Shown: positions 52,512-60,870 of the stretch, piece after piece
How the letters are laid out: each line of letters starts with the position of its first letter
Position numbering within the stretch: position 1 is the first letter of the stretch
Source of the DNA: Microbacterium immunditiarum
GTDB lineage: Bacteria > Actinomycetota > Actinomycetes > Actinomycetales > Microbacteriaceae
Reading direction: 5' to 3'
DNA: 64,000 nucleotides
Assembly: GCF_013409785.1 (NCBI RefSeq)
Contig: NZ_JACCBV010000001.1
Location: 2,046,001-2,110,000 of the forward strand
Translations under genes and position numbers: made by a program
Notes under the pieces: generated by a model
Database searches by the model: none
The model's input: the letters and a program-made list of their open reading frames with translations, nothing else
What the model was told of the DNA's origin: nothing

Positions 52512-52587
52512 CACCCGCGGCGGGCGCGGAATCCACGCCTGGTACTGAGTGGGTGGATGTCGGGCGCCGCCGGACGAGCCGCGTTCG

Positions 52588-52830
52588 TCACCGTGCGGGC
52601 GGAACCGACAGTCTCAGACGGGCGACGGTCTCGGCGGCGGATTCGGCGAGTCCGGCCTCTTGGAGACGTCCGTCGGTACTGACCAGCACGATCCCCAAAC
52701 CGCGCGCGGCAGCTGCCCAGCTCGCGTCGTAGAACGAGAGACCGTGTGAGGACGCCAGCACCGCCGCCTCGCGCAGGCTTTCGGCGCTCAACGCGAGCGG
52801 TGTCCCGACGATCTCGCGCAGATCATCCAT
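52588..52830 (-). pseudogene. C-terminal fragment of a VapC-like PIN toxin
   Basis: The 80-codon frame contains the LREAAVLASSHGLSFYDASWAAAARGLGIVLVSTDGRLQEAGL region, which corresponds to the second half of PIN-domain VapC RNases (FYDA with its metal Asp and the later STDGRL Asp). The first half, with the initial Asp and central Glu, is missing, and no VapB antitoxin gene adjoins it. The 34 bases between its ATG and the gamma-glutamyltransferase stop have no room for the rest, so a deletion is likely. An unrelated short protein is possible but less likely. Confidence 0.6.
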
Positions 52831-52864
52831 ATCTAGGCGGGCCGGTCACGGTGTCGTCCCGCGC

Positions 52865-54667
52865 TCAGCGCCCCGCCGCGTACCCCTGCATGCCGCGCGG
52901 GTTCGCCGCCGCCCACAGCAGGCCGGTTGCGGCATCCGTCCCCACCGCCGACACGCGGCCGAGCGTCCAGTCGCCCGCGCGCGTGACGACGTGCCCGCGC
53001 CGCTCGAGGCCGTCGATCACGGCGTCGCCCAGGCGGTCCTCGACGACGGCGCCGGCCGGAGTCCACGTGCGCGGCCAGAACGACTCGGGCATCGCGGTCG
53101 TGTGCAGCGCGGGCGCGTCGATCGCCTCCTGCGCGCGGTAGCCGCCCACGAGCATGCGCAGCAGCGCGAGCAGCTGCCACTGGTCCTGCTGGTCGCCGCC
53201 AGGCGAGCCCATCGCGAACCACGGCGCGCCGCCCCGCAGCACGAGCGTCGGCGTGAGCGTCGTGCGGGGCCGCTTGCCGGGAAGCAGAGACGACGGATGC
53301 CCCCGCTCCAGCCACGTCATCTGCAGGCGCGTGCCCAGGCAGAAGCCGAGCGCCGGGATCGTCGGCGACGACTGCAGCCAGCCGCCCGATGGTGTCGCCG
53401 ACACGATGTTGCCCCAGCGGTCGAGCACGTCGATGTGGCATGTGTCACCGCGCGTGCGGCCGCTCGTCGAGACGGTCGGCTCACCGGTGCCCGCCGCGGC
53501 GGCGAACGCGTCCTTCGTGCGCAGCGGCGGACGGAAGCCGTCGCGCCCGCCGGGGGTGCCTGGCCGGTGCTCGGCGGAGGCCTCGTCGCCGATGAGCTCT
53601 CGCCGCTCAGCGGCGTAGTCCTCCGACAGCAGGGTCTCGAGATCCACGTCGGCGTCCCCGTACCACGCGTCGCGGTCGGCGTACGCGAGCTTCTGCGCCT
53701 CGAGGATCGTGTGCGCGCCGACCTCCTGCGAGGGGTCGAGGCGGTCGGCGTCGAGCGGATCCAGCATCCGCAGCGTTTGAAGCAGCGCCGGTCCTTGCGT
53801 CCACGCGCCCGCCTTCGCGACCGTCGCCCCGCGGAACTCGGCCGTCACGGCGGGCTCGTACGACGCGTCGAACCCGGCGAAGTCGTCGGCCGAGATGACG
53901 GCCGCATGCTCGCCGCCTTCCGAGTGCCGGTGCGGGGTCGACAGGAACGCGGATGCCTCGTGTGCCACGAGCCCCGTCTTCCACTCGCGCCGCGCGGCGT
54001 CGATGCGGGCCGCGCGGCCGACGGGGCCGTCGTCGCGCACGGTGCACGACGCGTGGCACAGCCCGTCGAGGACGTCGGCATACGAAGGATTTCGGACGAC
54101 CGAGCCCGGTGCGGGAGGCTCGCCATCCGGCATCCACAGCTCCGCCGAGGTCGGCCAGTGCTTCGCGAACAGCTCAGCCACCCGCGCGATCGTGGCGGCG
54201 GCCTGCGGCACGAGCGGCACGCCATCGCGCGCGTAGCGGATCGCATACGACAGCACATCGGCGACCTCCCACGTGCCGTGGTCGCGCAGCAGCAGGAGCC
54301 AGGCGTCGACGGCACCCGGGACGGCGGCCGCGAGCCCGCCCGCGCCGGGCACGAGGTCGAGGCCTTCGGAGCGGTAGTGGTCGATCGTCGCGCCTTCGGG
54401 CGCCGGCCCCTGGCCCATGAGCACGGTCGGCGTCGGGTCTTCCGCAGTCGCGAAGATTCCGACGAGGTCGCCCCCGGGGCCGTTGAGGTGCGGTTCGACG
54501 ACGTGCAGCACGAAGGCGCCCGCGACCGCCGCGTCGAACGCGTTTCCCCCGCGTTCGAGCACCGACTGCGCGGTCGCCGTGGCGATCCAGTGGGTCGACG
54601 CGGCCATGCCGAACGTGCCCGATAGCGTCGGCCGCGTCGTGAACGACGGGGGAGCGGTGTAGGTCAC
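52865..54667 (-). CDS. Gamma-glutamyltransferase family protein (YwrD-like)
   Basis: The 600-residue protein belongs to the Ntn-hydrolase gamma-glutamyltransferases that cleave themselves before a catalytic Thr; here the candidate is the Thr of TRGDTCHIDVLDRWGN (near 420), leaving a small subunit of about 180 residues. Other motifs are LERGGNAFDAAVAGAF, LNGPGGDLVGI and SPGGDQQDQWQL. There is no signal peptide, unlike the secreted GGT, so it probably works in the cytosol as in YwrD-type members. GTG 54667; the 25-bp gap to the upstream gene holds a REP-like repeat. Natural substrate uncertain. Confidence 0.85.
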   Translation of the reverse strand: MTYTAPPSFTTRPTLSGTFGMAASTHWIATATAQSVLERGGNAFDAAVAGAFVLHVVEPHLNGPGGDLVGIFATAEDPTPTVLMGQGPAPEGATIDHYRSEGLDLVPGAGGLAAAVPGAVDAWLLLLRDHGTWEVADVLSYAIRYARDGVPLVPQAAATIARVAELFAKHWPTSAELWMPDGEPPAPGSVVRNPSYADVLDGLCHASCTVRDDGPVGRAARIDAARREWKTGLVAHEASAFLSTPHRHSEGGEHAAVISADDFAGFDASYEPAVTAEFRGATVAKAGAWTQGPALLQTLRMLDPLDADRLDPSQEVGAHTILEAQKLAYADRDAWYGDADVDLETLLSEDYAAERRELIGDEASAEHRPGTPGGRDGFRPPLRTKDAFAAAAGTGEPTVSTSGRTRGDTCHIDVLDRWGNIVSATPSGGWLQSSPTIPALGFCLGTRLQMTWLERGHPSSLLPGKRPRTTLTPTLVLRGGAPWFAMGSPGGDQQDQWQLLALLRMLVGGYRAQEAIDAPALHTTAMPESFWPRTWTPAGAVVEDRLGDAVIDGLERRGHVVTRAGDWTLGRVSAVGTDAATGLLWAAANPRGMQGYAAGR

Positions 54668-54677
54668 GGGCGCGTCG

Positions 54678-54703
54678 TCTCGCTGCGCCCGTTCAACGAC
54701 CGG
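54678..54703 (+). repeat. REP-like repeat copy C, at the end of the aminopeptidase gene
   Basis: This third copy of the 26-bp element (see 19976-20001) covers the last codons and stop of the aminopeptidase P gene and the gap before the gamma-glutamyltransferase gene. It supplies the final Gly-Arg-stop. Same orientation as copies A and B. Confidence 0.55.
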
Positions 54704-56165
54704 TCGACAGTCGCGCGACCCATTCCTCGACCTCGTCGGCGGTGCGGGGGATCGCCGCGGACAGGTTCACGGGTCCGTCCTCTGTGATGAGGATGTCGTC
54801 CTCGATGCGCACGCCGATGCCGCGGTACTCCTCGGGGACCGTGAGATCGTCGATCTGGAAGTACAGGCCCGGCTCGATCGTGAACACCATGCCCGGCTCG
54901 AGCAGGCCGTCGTAGTACATCTCGCGCCGCGCCTGCGCGCAGTCGTGCACGTCGATGCCGAGATGATGGCTCGTGCCGTGCACCATGTACCGCCGGTGCT
55001 GGCCGCCCTTGTCGGCGTCGAGCGCCTCCTCGGCGGTCACGGGCAGCAGCCCCCACTCGGCGACGCGCCGCGCGATGACGCGCATCGCGGTCTCGTGCAC
55101 CGTGCGGAAGGTCACTCCCGGACGGGCGGCGGCGAACGCGGCATCCGCCGCCTCGCGAACCGTCTCGTAGACCTTGCGCTGGACGTCGGTGAAGCGCCCG
55201 CTGACCGGAATGGTGCGCGTGATGTCGGCCGTGTACAGGCTGTCGACCTCGACGCCCGCGTCGATGAGGATGAGGTCTCCCGGCACGACGGTGCCGTCGT
55301 TGCGCGTCCAGTGCAGATAGCACGCGTGCGGGCCGGATGCCGCGATGGTGTCGTAGCCCTCCCAGTTGCCCTCGCTGCGTGCGCGCAGGTGGAACACGCC
55401 CTCGACGACGCGCTCGCCGCGCGGGTGCTCGACGATGCGCGGCAGGTTCTCGACGATGTCGTCGAACCCGCGCGCCGTCACGTCGACCGCGAGTCGCATC
55501 TGGTCCACCTCGTACTCGTCTTTGACGAGACGCAGCTCCGAGACGAAACGCGTGAGCTCGTCGTCGTGGTCGAGCACGAGGTCGGCGTCTCCTGCCACGA
55601 AGTCGTCGACGTGCGAGGTCGCGATGCCGAGATCGGATGCCACGCCCGCCAGCGCCGGGCGGGGGCCGATCCAGAACTCGCCGATCGAGGCATCCGAGTA
55701 GAACTCCGCCGTCGTGCGGTCGGCGCGCTCGCGGAAGTAGAGCGTGACGTCGTGACCGCCCTCGTCGCGCGGGTCGAACACGAGCACGGAGCCCGGTTCG
55801 GCGTCGGATCCCCAGCCGGTCAGGTGCGTGAATGCCGAGTGCGCGCGGAACGGGTAGTCGGTGTCGTTGCTGCGCTGCTTGAGGTCGCCCGCGGGAATGA
55901 CGAGGCGCTTTCCGGGGAACGCTGCCGACACCGCGTCGCGCCGCTTGGCGGCATACGGCGCCTGCTCACGCTGCGGCGGGAGCGACTCGGGCCGGTCCGC
56001 CCAGCCGGTCGAGATCGTGTCGAGGAATCCGCGCCCGAAAGGCTGCCGCCGGTTGGTGGTGACCTTCTCCTCGGCCTGGGGTTCGGCCGTCGGCTCGGTG
56101 GTCGCGGAGTCGGCAGGGATCGTGTCGGTCCCTGAGCCCGTCGAAGGGTCGCCTGTCGTGCTCAT
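54693..56165 (-). CDS. pepP: Aminopeptidase P family (Xaa-Pro) metallopeptidase
   Basis: The 490-residue M24 enzyme removes N-terminal residues before proline. It has the aminopeptidase P N-terminal domain (about 50-200, FRAHSAFTHLTGW) and a pita-bread catalytic domain with metal ligands in LIDAGVEVDSLYTADITRT (two Asp), HGTSHHLGIDVHD (His), MVFTIEPGLYF (Glu) and VRIEDDILI (Glu). The first 35 residues are low-complexity Ser/Thr/Glu, and residues 5-12 (GDPSTGSG) are coded by a dispersed repeat (56127-56148). A GTG further in (VTTNRRQP) is an alternative start that would drop this part. Confidence 0.88.
   Translation of the reverse strand: MSTTGDPSTGSGTDTIPADSATTEPTAEPQAEEKVTTNRRQPFGRGFLDTISTGWADRPESLPPQREQAPYAAKRRDAVSAAFPGKRLVIPAGDLKQRSNDTDYPFRAHSAFTHLTGWGSDAEPGSVLVFDPRDEGGHDVTLYFRERADRTTAEFYSDASIGEFWIGPRPALAGVASDLGIATSHVDDFVAGDADLVLDHDDELTRFVSELRLVKDEYEVDQMRLAVDVTARGFDDIVENLPRIVEHPRGERVVEGVFHLRARSEGNWEGYDTIAASGPHACYLHWTRNDGTVVPGDLILIDAGVEVDSLYTADITRTIPVSGRFTDVQRKVYETVREAADAAFAAARPGVTFRTVHETAMRVIARRVAEWGLLPVTAEEALDADKGGQHRRYMVHGTSHHLGIDVHDCAQARREMYYDGLLEPGMVFTIEPGLYFQIDDLTVPEEYRGIGVRIEDDILITEDGPVNLSAAIPRTADEVEEWVARLSTGR
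56127..56148 (+). repeat. Dispersed element GGTCCCTGAGCCCGTCGAAGGG inside pepP
   Basis: This 22-bp element has partly complementary ends (CCCTGAG / CGAAGGG) and matches, from memory, a short repeat common in Microbacteriaceae chromosomes. Only one copy is seen in this window, so its repeat status rests on recall. It lies at the 5' end of pepP and codes for GDPSTGSG-like residues. Confidence 0.4.
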
Positions 56166-56208
56166 TCGTCCAGTCTCGCACGGACCTCCGGCGAGCCGTG
56201 AGGACGGA

Positions 56209-57228
56209 TCAGCCGGCCGGCTCCAGCTGCACGATGAGCGGCCGATGGTCGCTTCCAGAGTCGTCCATCGAGCCGAGCACGATCGAGCCGGTGGCGGTCC
56301 AGTCGTCGGTCGCCATGACGTGGTCGATCGGCGCGGACAGCAGGGGAGGCATCTTCGTCGTCCACGTGCCGACCGATCCGTTGCCGCTCGCGGCGGCGGC
56401 GTCGTGGCAGCGACCGAGTGTCCCGCCCCCGACGCCCAGGTCGGACATGTGGTCGACCGTCGCGTTGAAGTCGCCCGCGAGGATGACGTTCTCGACCGCG
56501 CACTGGTCGGCGAGCCACTGCAGATCGTCGCGCCAGTGCTGCATGTAGCTCGGTCGCGGCGCGACCGCGTGCGCCGCGACGACGATCGGGCCGTCGCCGG
56601 AGGTCGGCATAGCGACGGCGCTCGGCACGGTCGACGTGTTGCTCGTGCCGTTGCTCGAGGACTCGATGATCGCGTACTCGCCGAGCTCGGGCGAGATGAG
56701 CAGTGTGGTCGAGCCGGCGTCCCACTCCGTCGACGGGTTCTCGCTGTGGTGGGCCCACATGCGGTGGCCGAGGTCGCGCATGACGAGCGCGACCTCCTCG
56801 CCGGTCTCGATCGTCGTCTCGGGGAGCGCGACGATGTCGGCGTCCATCGCGACGGCGATGCGTGCGATGGTCTCCGGCGGCGTCGCGGCGCCGGCCGTGT
56901 TCCACGTCATCACGCGCACGCTCGTGGCGGTCTTCTCGGGGAGCGTCTCGGTGCCCGTGCCGCGCGAGGCGAGGATCGCGACGTTCGCGACGACGGCGAC
57001 CACCGCGATGGCGGCGATCGCGAGGGCGAAACGACGGACGGGGCGCGCGAGCGCGAGGAGCAGGAACAGCGCCACGGCGACCACGAACCCCACGAGGATG
57101 ACGCTGCGGAACGAGATCAGTTGGGCGACGGGATAGACGCGCTCGACCCGGAAGAAAGCGGGCCAGGTCAGGACCGCCGCGCCGATCGCGCACAGCACGG
57201 CGACGAGGATCCCGAGGAGGCGGAGCAC
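56209..57228 (-). CDS. Membrane-anchored endonuclease/exonuclease/phosphatase family protein
   Basis: The 339-residue protein has three helices in its first 90 residues, then an EEP-fold catalytic domain outside the cell: VRVMTWNTAGA (Asn), IVALPETTIET (Glu), ILAGDFNATVDHM (Asp, Asn), DHVMATDDW and SDHRPLIV (Asp-His). The fold covers DNase, sphingomyelinase and lipid phosphatases; the substrate here is unknown. GTG 57228 follows TAGAGT on the minus strand (57235-57240) by six bases. Divergent from the PHP gene. Confidence 0.82.
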   Translation of the reverse strand: MLRLLGILVAVLCAIGAAVLTWPAFFRVERVYPVAQLISFRSVILVGFVVAVALFLLLALARPVRRFALAIAAIAVVAVVANVAILASRGTGTETLPEKTATSVRVMTWNTAGAATPPETIARIAVAMDADIVALPETTIETGEEVALVMRDLGHRMWAHHSENPSTEWDAGSTTLLISPELGEYAIIESSSNGTSNTSTVPSAVAMPTSGDGPIVVAAHAVAPRPSYMQHWRDDLQWLADQCAVENVILAGDFNATVDHMSDLGVGGGTLGRCHDAAAASGNGSVGTWTTKMPPLLSAPIDHVMATDDWTATGSIVLGSMDDSGSDHRPLIVQLEPAG

Positions 57229-57234
57229 TCGGCG

Positions 57235-57319
57235 ACTCTATGCGAGCAGGCTGAGAAAACTCGAAACAGAGCATGCGTTCTTGCCGAGCGCGCGGCGTGA
57301 CGGATGCCCCCGCTACGCT
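57235..57319. promoter_or_regulatory. Divergent leaderless promoters of EEP and PHP genes
   Basis: TAGAGT (57235-57240, minus) and TACGCT (57314-57319, plus) each lie six bases from the start codon of a phosphoesterase gene. Confidence 0.5.
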
Positions 57320-57325
57320 CGGAGG

Positions 57326-58189
57326 ATGGCGGTGAACCGGCGCTTCGAGGGCCCCAGCGACCTTCACCTCCATTCGACCCGTTCCGACGGCACCGAGTCG
57401 CCCGCACTCGTGCTCGCCGCGGCGCACCGCCACGGGCTGCGCACCGCCGCGCTGACCGATCACGACACGACGGCGGGGTGGGCGGAGGCGGCCGAGGCGG
57501 CCGTGTCGCTCGGCATGACGTTCATCCCGGGGATAGAGCTGTCGGCGAAGCACCAGTACCGCAGCGTCCACGTGCTCGGGTACCTGTTCGACCCCGACGA
57601 CGCCGCGCTCGTGGCGATGACGGACCGCATCCGCTCGTCACGGCTCGACCGCGCGCGCCTCATGGCCGAGCGCATCGCGCGAGACTACGACGTCGTGTGG
57701 GACGACATCGTGGCACAGACCACGGACGGCGCGACCGTCGGCCGCCCGCACATCGCCGACGCGCTCGTCGCCCGCGGGCTCGTGCGCGACCGCGCGGAGG
57801 CCTTCTCGAGCATCCTCAGCCCGCGTGGCGAGTACTACGTCGCCCTGTTCGCACCCGACCCGGTCACGGCGGTGCGACTGATCGCGGATGCCGGCGGCGT
57901 GCCGATCATCGCGCACCCCGCGGGCCGGGCGGGCGTGCTGCCCATGCCCGTCCTCGAAGACATGCTCGACGCGGGCCTCGGCGGGTTCGAGCTCGGGCAC
58001 CGCGAGAACCTGGAGAGCGGCATCCGGACCCTTCGCCGCCTGTGCGAGGAGCGCGACCTCATCGTGACGGGCTCGAGCGACTACCACGGGCTCGGAAAGC
58101 CGAACCAGCCCGGCGAGAACTCGACGAGCGACGACATGGTCGAGCGGCTCATCGAGCGCGGACGCGGAAGCGCCCCCGTCTATCCGTGA
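57326..58189 (+). CDS. PHP domain phosphoesterase
   Basis: The 287-residue enzyme has the PHP metal motifs: DLHLHSTRSDGT (motif 1), ALTDHDTT (motif 2), FIPGIELSA (motif 3) and IIAHPAGRAG with a final GSSDYHG (motif 4). It resembles the YciV/TrpH 5'-3' exoribonuclease/3',5'-bisphosphate phosphatase group. ATG 57326 is six bases after TACGCT. An 11-bp hairpin overlaps its stop. Confidence 0.85.
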   Translation: MAVNRRFEGPSDLHLHSTRSDGTESPALVLAAAHRHGLRTAALTDHDTTAGWAEAAEAAVSLGMTFIPGIELSAKHQYRSVHVLGYLFDPDDAALVAMTDRIRSSRLDRARLMAERIARDYDVVWDDIVAQTTDGATVGRPHIADALVARGLVRDRAEAFSSILSPRGEYYVALFAPDPVTAVRLIADAGGVPIIAHPAGRAGVLPMPVLEDMLDAGLGGFELGHRENLESGIRTLRRLCEERDLIVTGSSDYHGLGKPNQPGENSTSDDMVERLIERGRGSAPVYP

Positions 58190-58198
58190 CGGGGGCGC
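58170..58198 (+). terminator. Stem-loop overlapping the PHP gene stop
   Basis: An 11-bp stem (58170-58180 with 58188-58198) and a 7-nt loop include the stop codon. It lies between the PHP gene and the convergent SHOCT gene; T content after it is low. Confidence 0.55.
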
Positions 58199-58228
58199 CT
58201 CCGCACGGGCTCGTCGCCCGTGTCGGTC

Positions 58229-58618
58229 TCAGTGCGCGAGGGCCCTGGCCTTCAGCTGCTCGTACTCCTCCGGCGTGATCGTGCCGGCGTCGAGCAGGCT
58301 CTTCGCCTTCGCGATCTCCTCGGCCGGACTGGCTCCCGCGACCTGCTTGATGTAGGAGTCCGTGGCGGCCTGAGCGGCCCGCGCCTCGCGCTGGCTCCGC
58401 TCCGCCATGCCCTGGCCACGCGCGATCAGGTAGACGAGCGCGGTGAGGAACGGCACGAAGATCAGGAAGATGATCCACACCGCCTTCCACCAGCCGTTCA
58501 GCTTGTGGTCCCGGAAGAGGTCTCCGATGATCGCGAACAGTGCCATGAGGTAGGCGATGAAGACGAACGCCCACAGGAACCACCAGATGAGGCTCCAGAA
58601 GTTGGACCAGAAGTCCAT
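58229..58618 (-). CDS. PLDc_N/SHOCT domain membrane protein
   Basis: The 129-residue protein has two Trp-rich membrane helices (FWSLIWWFLWAFVFIAYLMALFAIIGDLF and WWKAVWIIFLIFVPFLTALVYLIARG, the PLDc N-terminal type) and a C-terminal SHOCT motif (AKSLLDAGTITPEEYEQLKARAL). SHOCT ends often mediate oligomerisation. AAGGAG six bases upstream supports ATG 58618. Function unknown. Confidence 0.82.
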   Translation of the reverse strand: MDFWSNFWSLIWWFLWAFVFIAYLMALFAIIGDLFRDHKLNGWWKAVWIIFLIFVPFLTALVYLIARGQGMAERSQREARAAQAATDSYIKQVAGASPAEEIAKAKSLLDAGTITPEEYEQLKARALAH

Positions 58619-58772
58619 GGATTCTCCTTGGATAGAAGGACGCTGCGAGCAGCGCGACGGCGGCGAGGATCCGTCGTCTGATGCCGATTATGGCGGGGGA
58701 GCGCGCTGGACGGAATGCCCTCCGCGCGGGCGTCGGAGGGCGTGTCCCGGGCGGCCGGGCTAGCGTGGACGG

Positions 58773-59723
58773 ATGCGGCAGTCCACCGCGCTCGAACGGC
58801 GCATCGATTCTGTCGCGCATCGACTGCTGCGGAACGCTCCGGATCGCGGCATCCGTGCGACCCTCGTCGAGCTCGCGGTCTTCGTGCTCAAGCAGGCGTG
58901 GGCGTGCGTCTTCGGCGCCGCGCTGCTGGCGGTCATCGTCGCGGTGCGGCTCTGGTATCCGGACGACGCGCTGCTCGCGCGCAACGACTTCCTCACGATC
59001 GCGGCGGTCGCGATCCAGGTCGTCATGGTCGCAGCGCGCCTCGAGACGGGACGCGAGTTGTGGGTCATCGTGCTCTTCCACGTGACCGGCACGGTCATGG
59101 AGATCTTCAAGATCGACGTCGGGTCGTGGGCGTACGCGGAGGACGGCGTGCTGCGGATCGCCGGCGTGCCCCTGTTCAGCGGGTTCATGTACGCCGCGGT
59201 CGGCTCGTACATGGTGCGCGTGTACCGGCTCTTCGACCTCGGCTTCACGCGGTACCCGCGGCGGTGGCTCACGGCGATCGTCGCCGCGGCGATCTACGTG
59301 AACTTCTTCACCCACCACTTCTGGTGGGACCTGCGGTGGGTGCTGCTCGCGCTCGTCGTGCTGCTGTGGCTGCCGACGGTGATGTACGCGCGCGTGTGGC
59401 GGCGCGTGCTCCGGATCCCGCTGCTCGCCGCGTTCGCCGGCGTCGCGGCGTTCATCTACCTCGCCGAGAACATCGGCACGTGGGCGGGCGCATGGCTGTA
59501 CCCGAACCAGGTCGAGGGGTGGCATCCGGTGTCCGCCACGAAGCTCGTGTCGTGGTTCCTGCTCATGATCATCTCGGTGGTGCTCGTGGCGTGGGTGTAC
59601 CCGCCGCGCGAGCCCGCGGCCGCAGTGGTGGCGCGGGCGGGGGCCGTGCCGCGAGAACAGGCCGCCGTACCGAGAACAGGGCCCATTCTGACAAACCGAC
59701 CTGATCCGGATGCATCAACCTGA
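58773..59723 (+). CDS. DUF817 family membrane protein
   Basis: The 316-residue protein has about eight or nine helices and the DUF817 landmarks HVTGTVMEIFKIDVGSWAY, PLFSGFMYAAVGSYM and NFFTHHFWWDLR. Family function is unknown. ATG 58773 is six bases after TAGCGT (58761-58766). The tail of about 40 residues after the last helix is Ala/Arg-rich. It overlaps the end of the convergent DUF559 gene by nine bases. Confidence 0.8.
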   Translation: MRQSTALERRIDSVAHRLLRNAPDRGIRATLVELAVFVLKQAWACVFGAALLAVIVAVRLWYPDDALLARNDFLTIAAVAIQVVMVAARLETGRELWVIVLFHVTGTVMEIFKIDVGSWAYAEDGVLRIAGVPLFSGFMYAAVGSYMVRVYRLFDLGFTRYPRRWLTAIVAAAIYVNFFTHHFWWDLRWVLLALVVLLWLPTVMYARVWRRVLRIPLLAAFAGVAAFIYLAENIGTWAGAWLYPNQVEGWHPVSATKLVSWFLLMIISVVLVAWVYPPREPAAAVVARAGAVPREQAAVPRTGPILTNRPDPDAST

Positions 59724-60593
59724 TCTCGCTGCACGTCGCGTCGCGCTCGCGGCGAGGTGGAGGCCCTGCGCCACCGCGGTCGTCACCACCGACTCCACAT
59801 AGGCCCAGTCGAAGAGCACCTGCTGGTAGTCGAACCGCAGGACGGTGTAGCCCATGAGCCGGAGGCGGGCATCATGCCGGATGTCGCGGCGACGCTGCCT
59901 CTGCTCGAGGTGGTGGGCCCCGTCGACCTGCACGACGAGCAGCTCGCCGATGAGGAGGTCGACGGGCTGGTCGGCGATCCAGACCTGCTGCTGCACGGCG
60001 AGACCCAGCGCACGGAACCGCTCGACGGCATGCGTCTCCAGACCTGAGTCCGACAGCACCGAGACCGCGTGGGCGAGTTCGCGCGCGCGTGGCGTGCTCC
60101 AAGCCACCGACTTCAGCACGCGGGGGCTCGTCTGCGCCGAACGCGCGGCGGAGTTCCACACGGCGAGCGCGTCCATGCGATCCAGGCAGCCGGCCACGTG
60201 AGCCAGGACGTTCACGGAGTGCTCCCGCACGGCGTAGCGAGCCGTCGGAGCGGGTCCGCGCGACCAGTGCAGGTGAACTCCATCGCGCTCGATCCGGCTC
60301 GCCGTCGGCGCGACCGCGACGTGGGTCGCATCACTCATGTTCGGTGGCACCCACCACCCGAGATCCGCCGCCGCGGTGACACAGGTCAGCCGGCCGGCGA
60401 CGGCCAGTGCCGCGCAGGTCGCTGCATCCGTGTTCGGCAGAACAATCCACGAACGACGGATGCGGCGAATGCGACCCTTCGCCTCAATCGCCGCGATCAC
60501 GCGCGAGTCGAACCCCGCGACACGCGCTTCGCTTGTATGCGTCACTCCGCCACGGGCGGTCAGCCATCGCACGAAGAGGTCTTGCTTGCTCAC
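59715..60593 (-). CDS. DUF559 endonuclease-fold protein with AbiEi-like N-terminus
   Basis: The 292-residue protein has an N-terminal winged-helix-like part (FVRWLTARGGVTHTSEARVAGFDSRVI) typical of AbiEi-type antitoxin-like sequences and a C-terminal DUF559 domain of the VSR/restriction endonuclease fold (PVDLLIGELLVVQVDGAHH, then RRRDIRHDARLRLMGYTVLRFDYQQVLFDW). The Asp of PVDLL and the QVDG Asp are candidate metal ligands. This two-part architecture is common in actinobacteria and untested. No toxin gene is next to it. GTG 60593. Confidence 0.75.
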   Translation of the reverse strand: MSKQDLFVRWLTARGGVTHTSEARVAGFDSRVIAAIEAKGRIRRIRRSWIVLPNTDAATCAALAVAGRLTCVTAAADLGWWVPPNMSDATHVAVAPTASRIERDGVHLHWSRGPAPTARYAVREHSVNVLAHVAGCLDRMDALAVWNSAARSAQTSPRVLKSVAWSTPRARELAHAVSVLSDSGLETHAVERFRALGLAVQQQVWIADQPVDLLIGELLVVQVDGAHHLEQRQRRRDIRHDARLRLMGYTVLRFDYQQVLFDWAYVESVVTTAVAQGLHLAASATRRAARSG

Positions 60594-60830
60594 CCCGCCG
60601 AGCGTGGTCGCCGAACCGGACGGCGCCGCGCATTCAGGCGGCTCCTGTGGTCAGCGCGGCGAACTGCGGCTCTTGGGGAGGAACGTCGTCTCAGTCACGA
60701 GAGCAGGCCGATGCACCCAGATCAGGGCGGAAACGGATGCGTCGCCCTGATGCCGGTCCATCGTCCTCTTCTCGGCGCGCTGGCGGGCGGGCCTGTGGTG
60801 CGCGGGCGGGCGGCGCCGGCGCGCGGCGCC

Positions 60831-60870
60831 GCCGCCTCCTGAGCGCGGAGGCGCCGCCTCAGGAGGCGGC
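60831..60870 (-). terminator. 13-bp GC-only-rich stem at the helicase stop
   Basis: CTCAGGAGGCGGC (60858-60870) pairs with 60831-60843 on the minus-strand transcript, and includes the helicase stop codon. No U tail follows. The 60594-60830 stretch beyond it shows no gene I can support. Confidence 0.45.

Noticed and set aside
60594..60830. Possible small gene between the DUF559 gene and the helicase
   Set aside because: Frames here have no RBS or leaderless hexamer and no coherent composition; the region is mostly GC-rich simple sequence.
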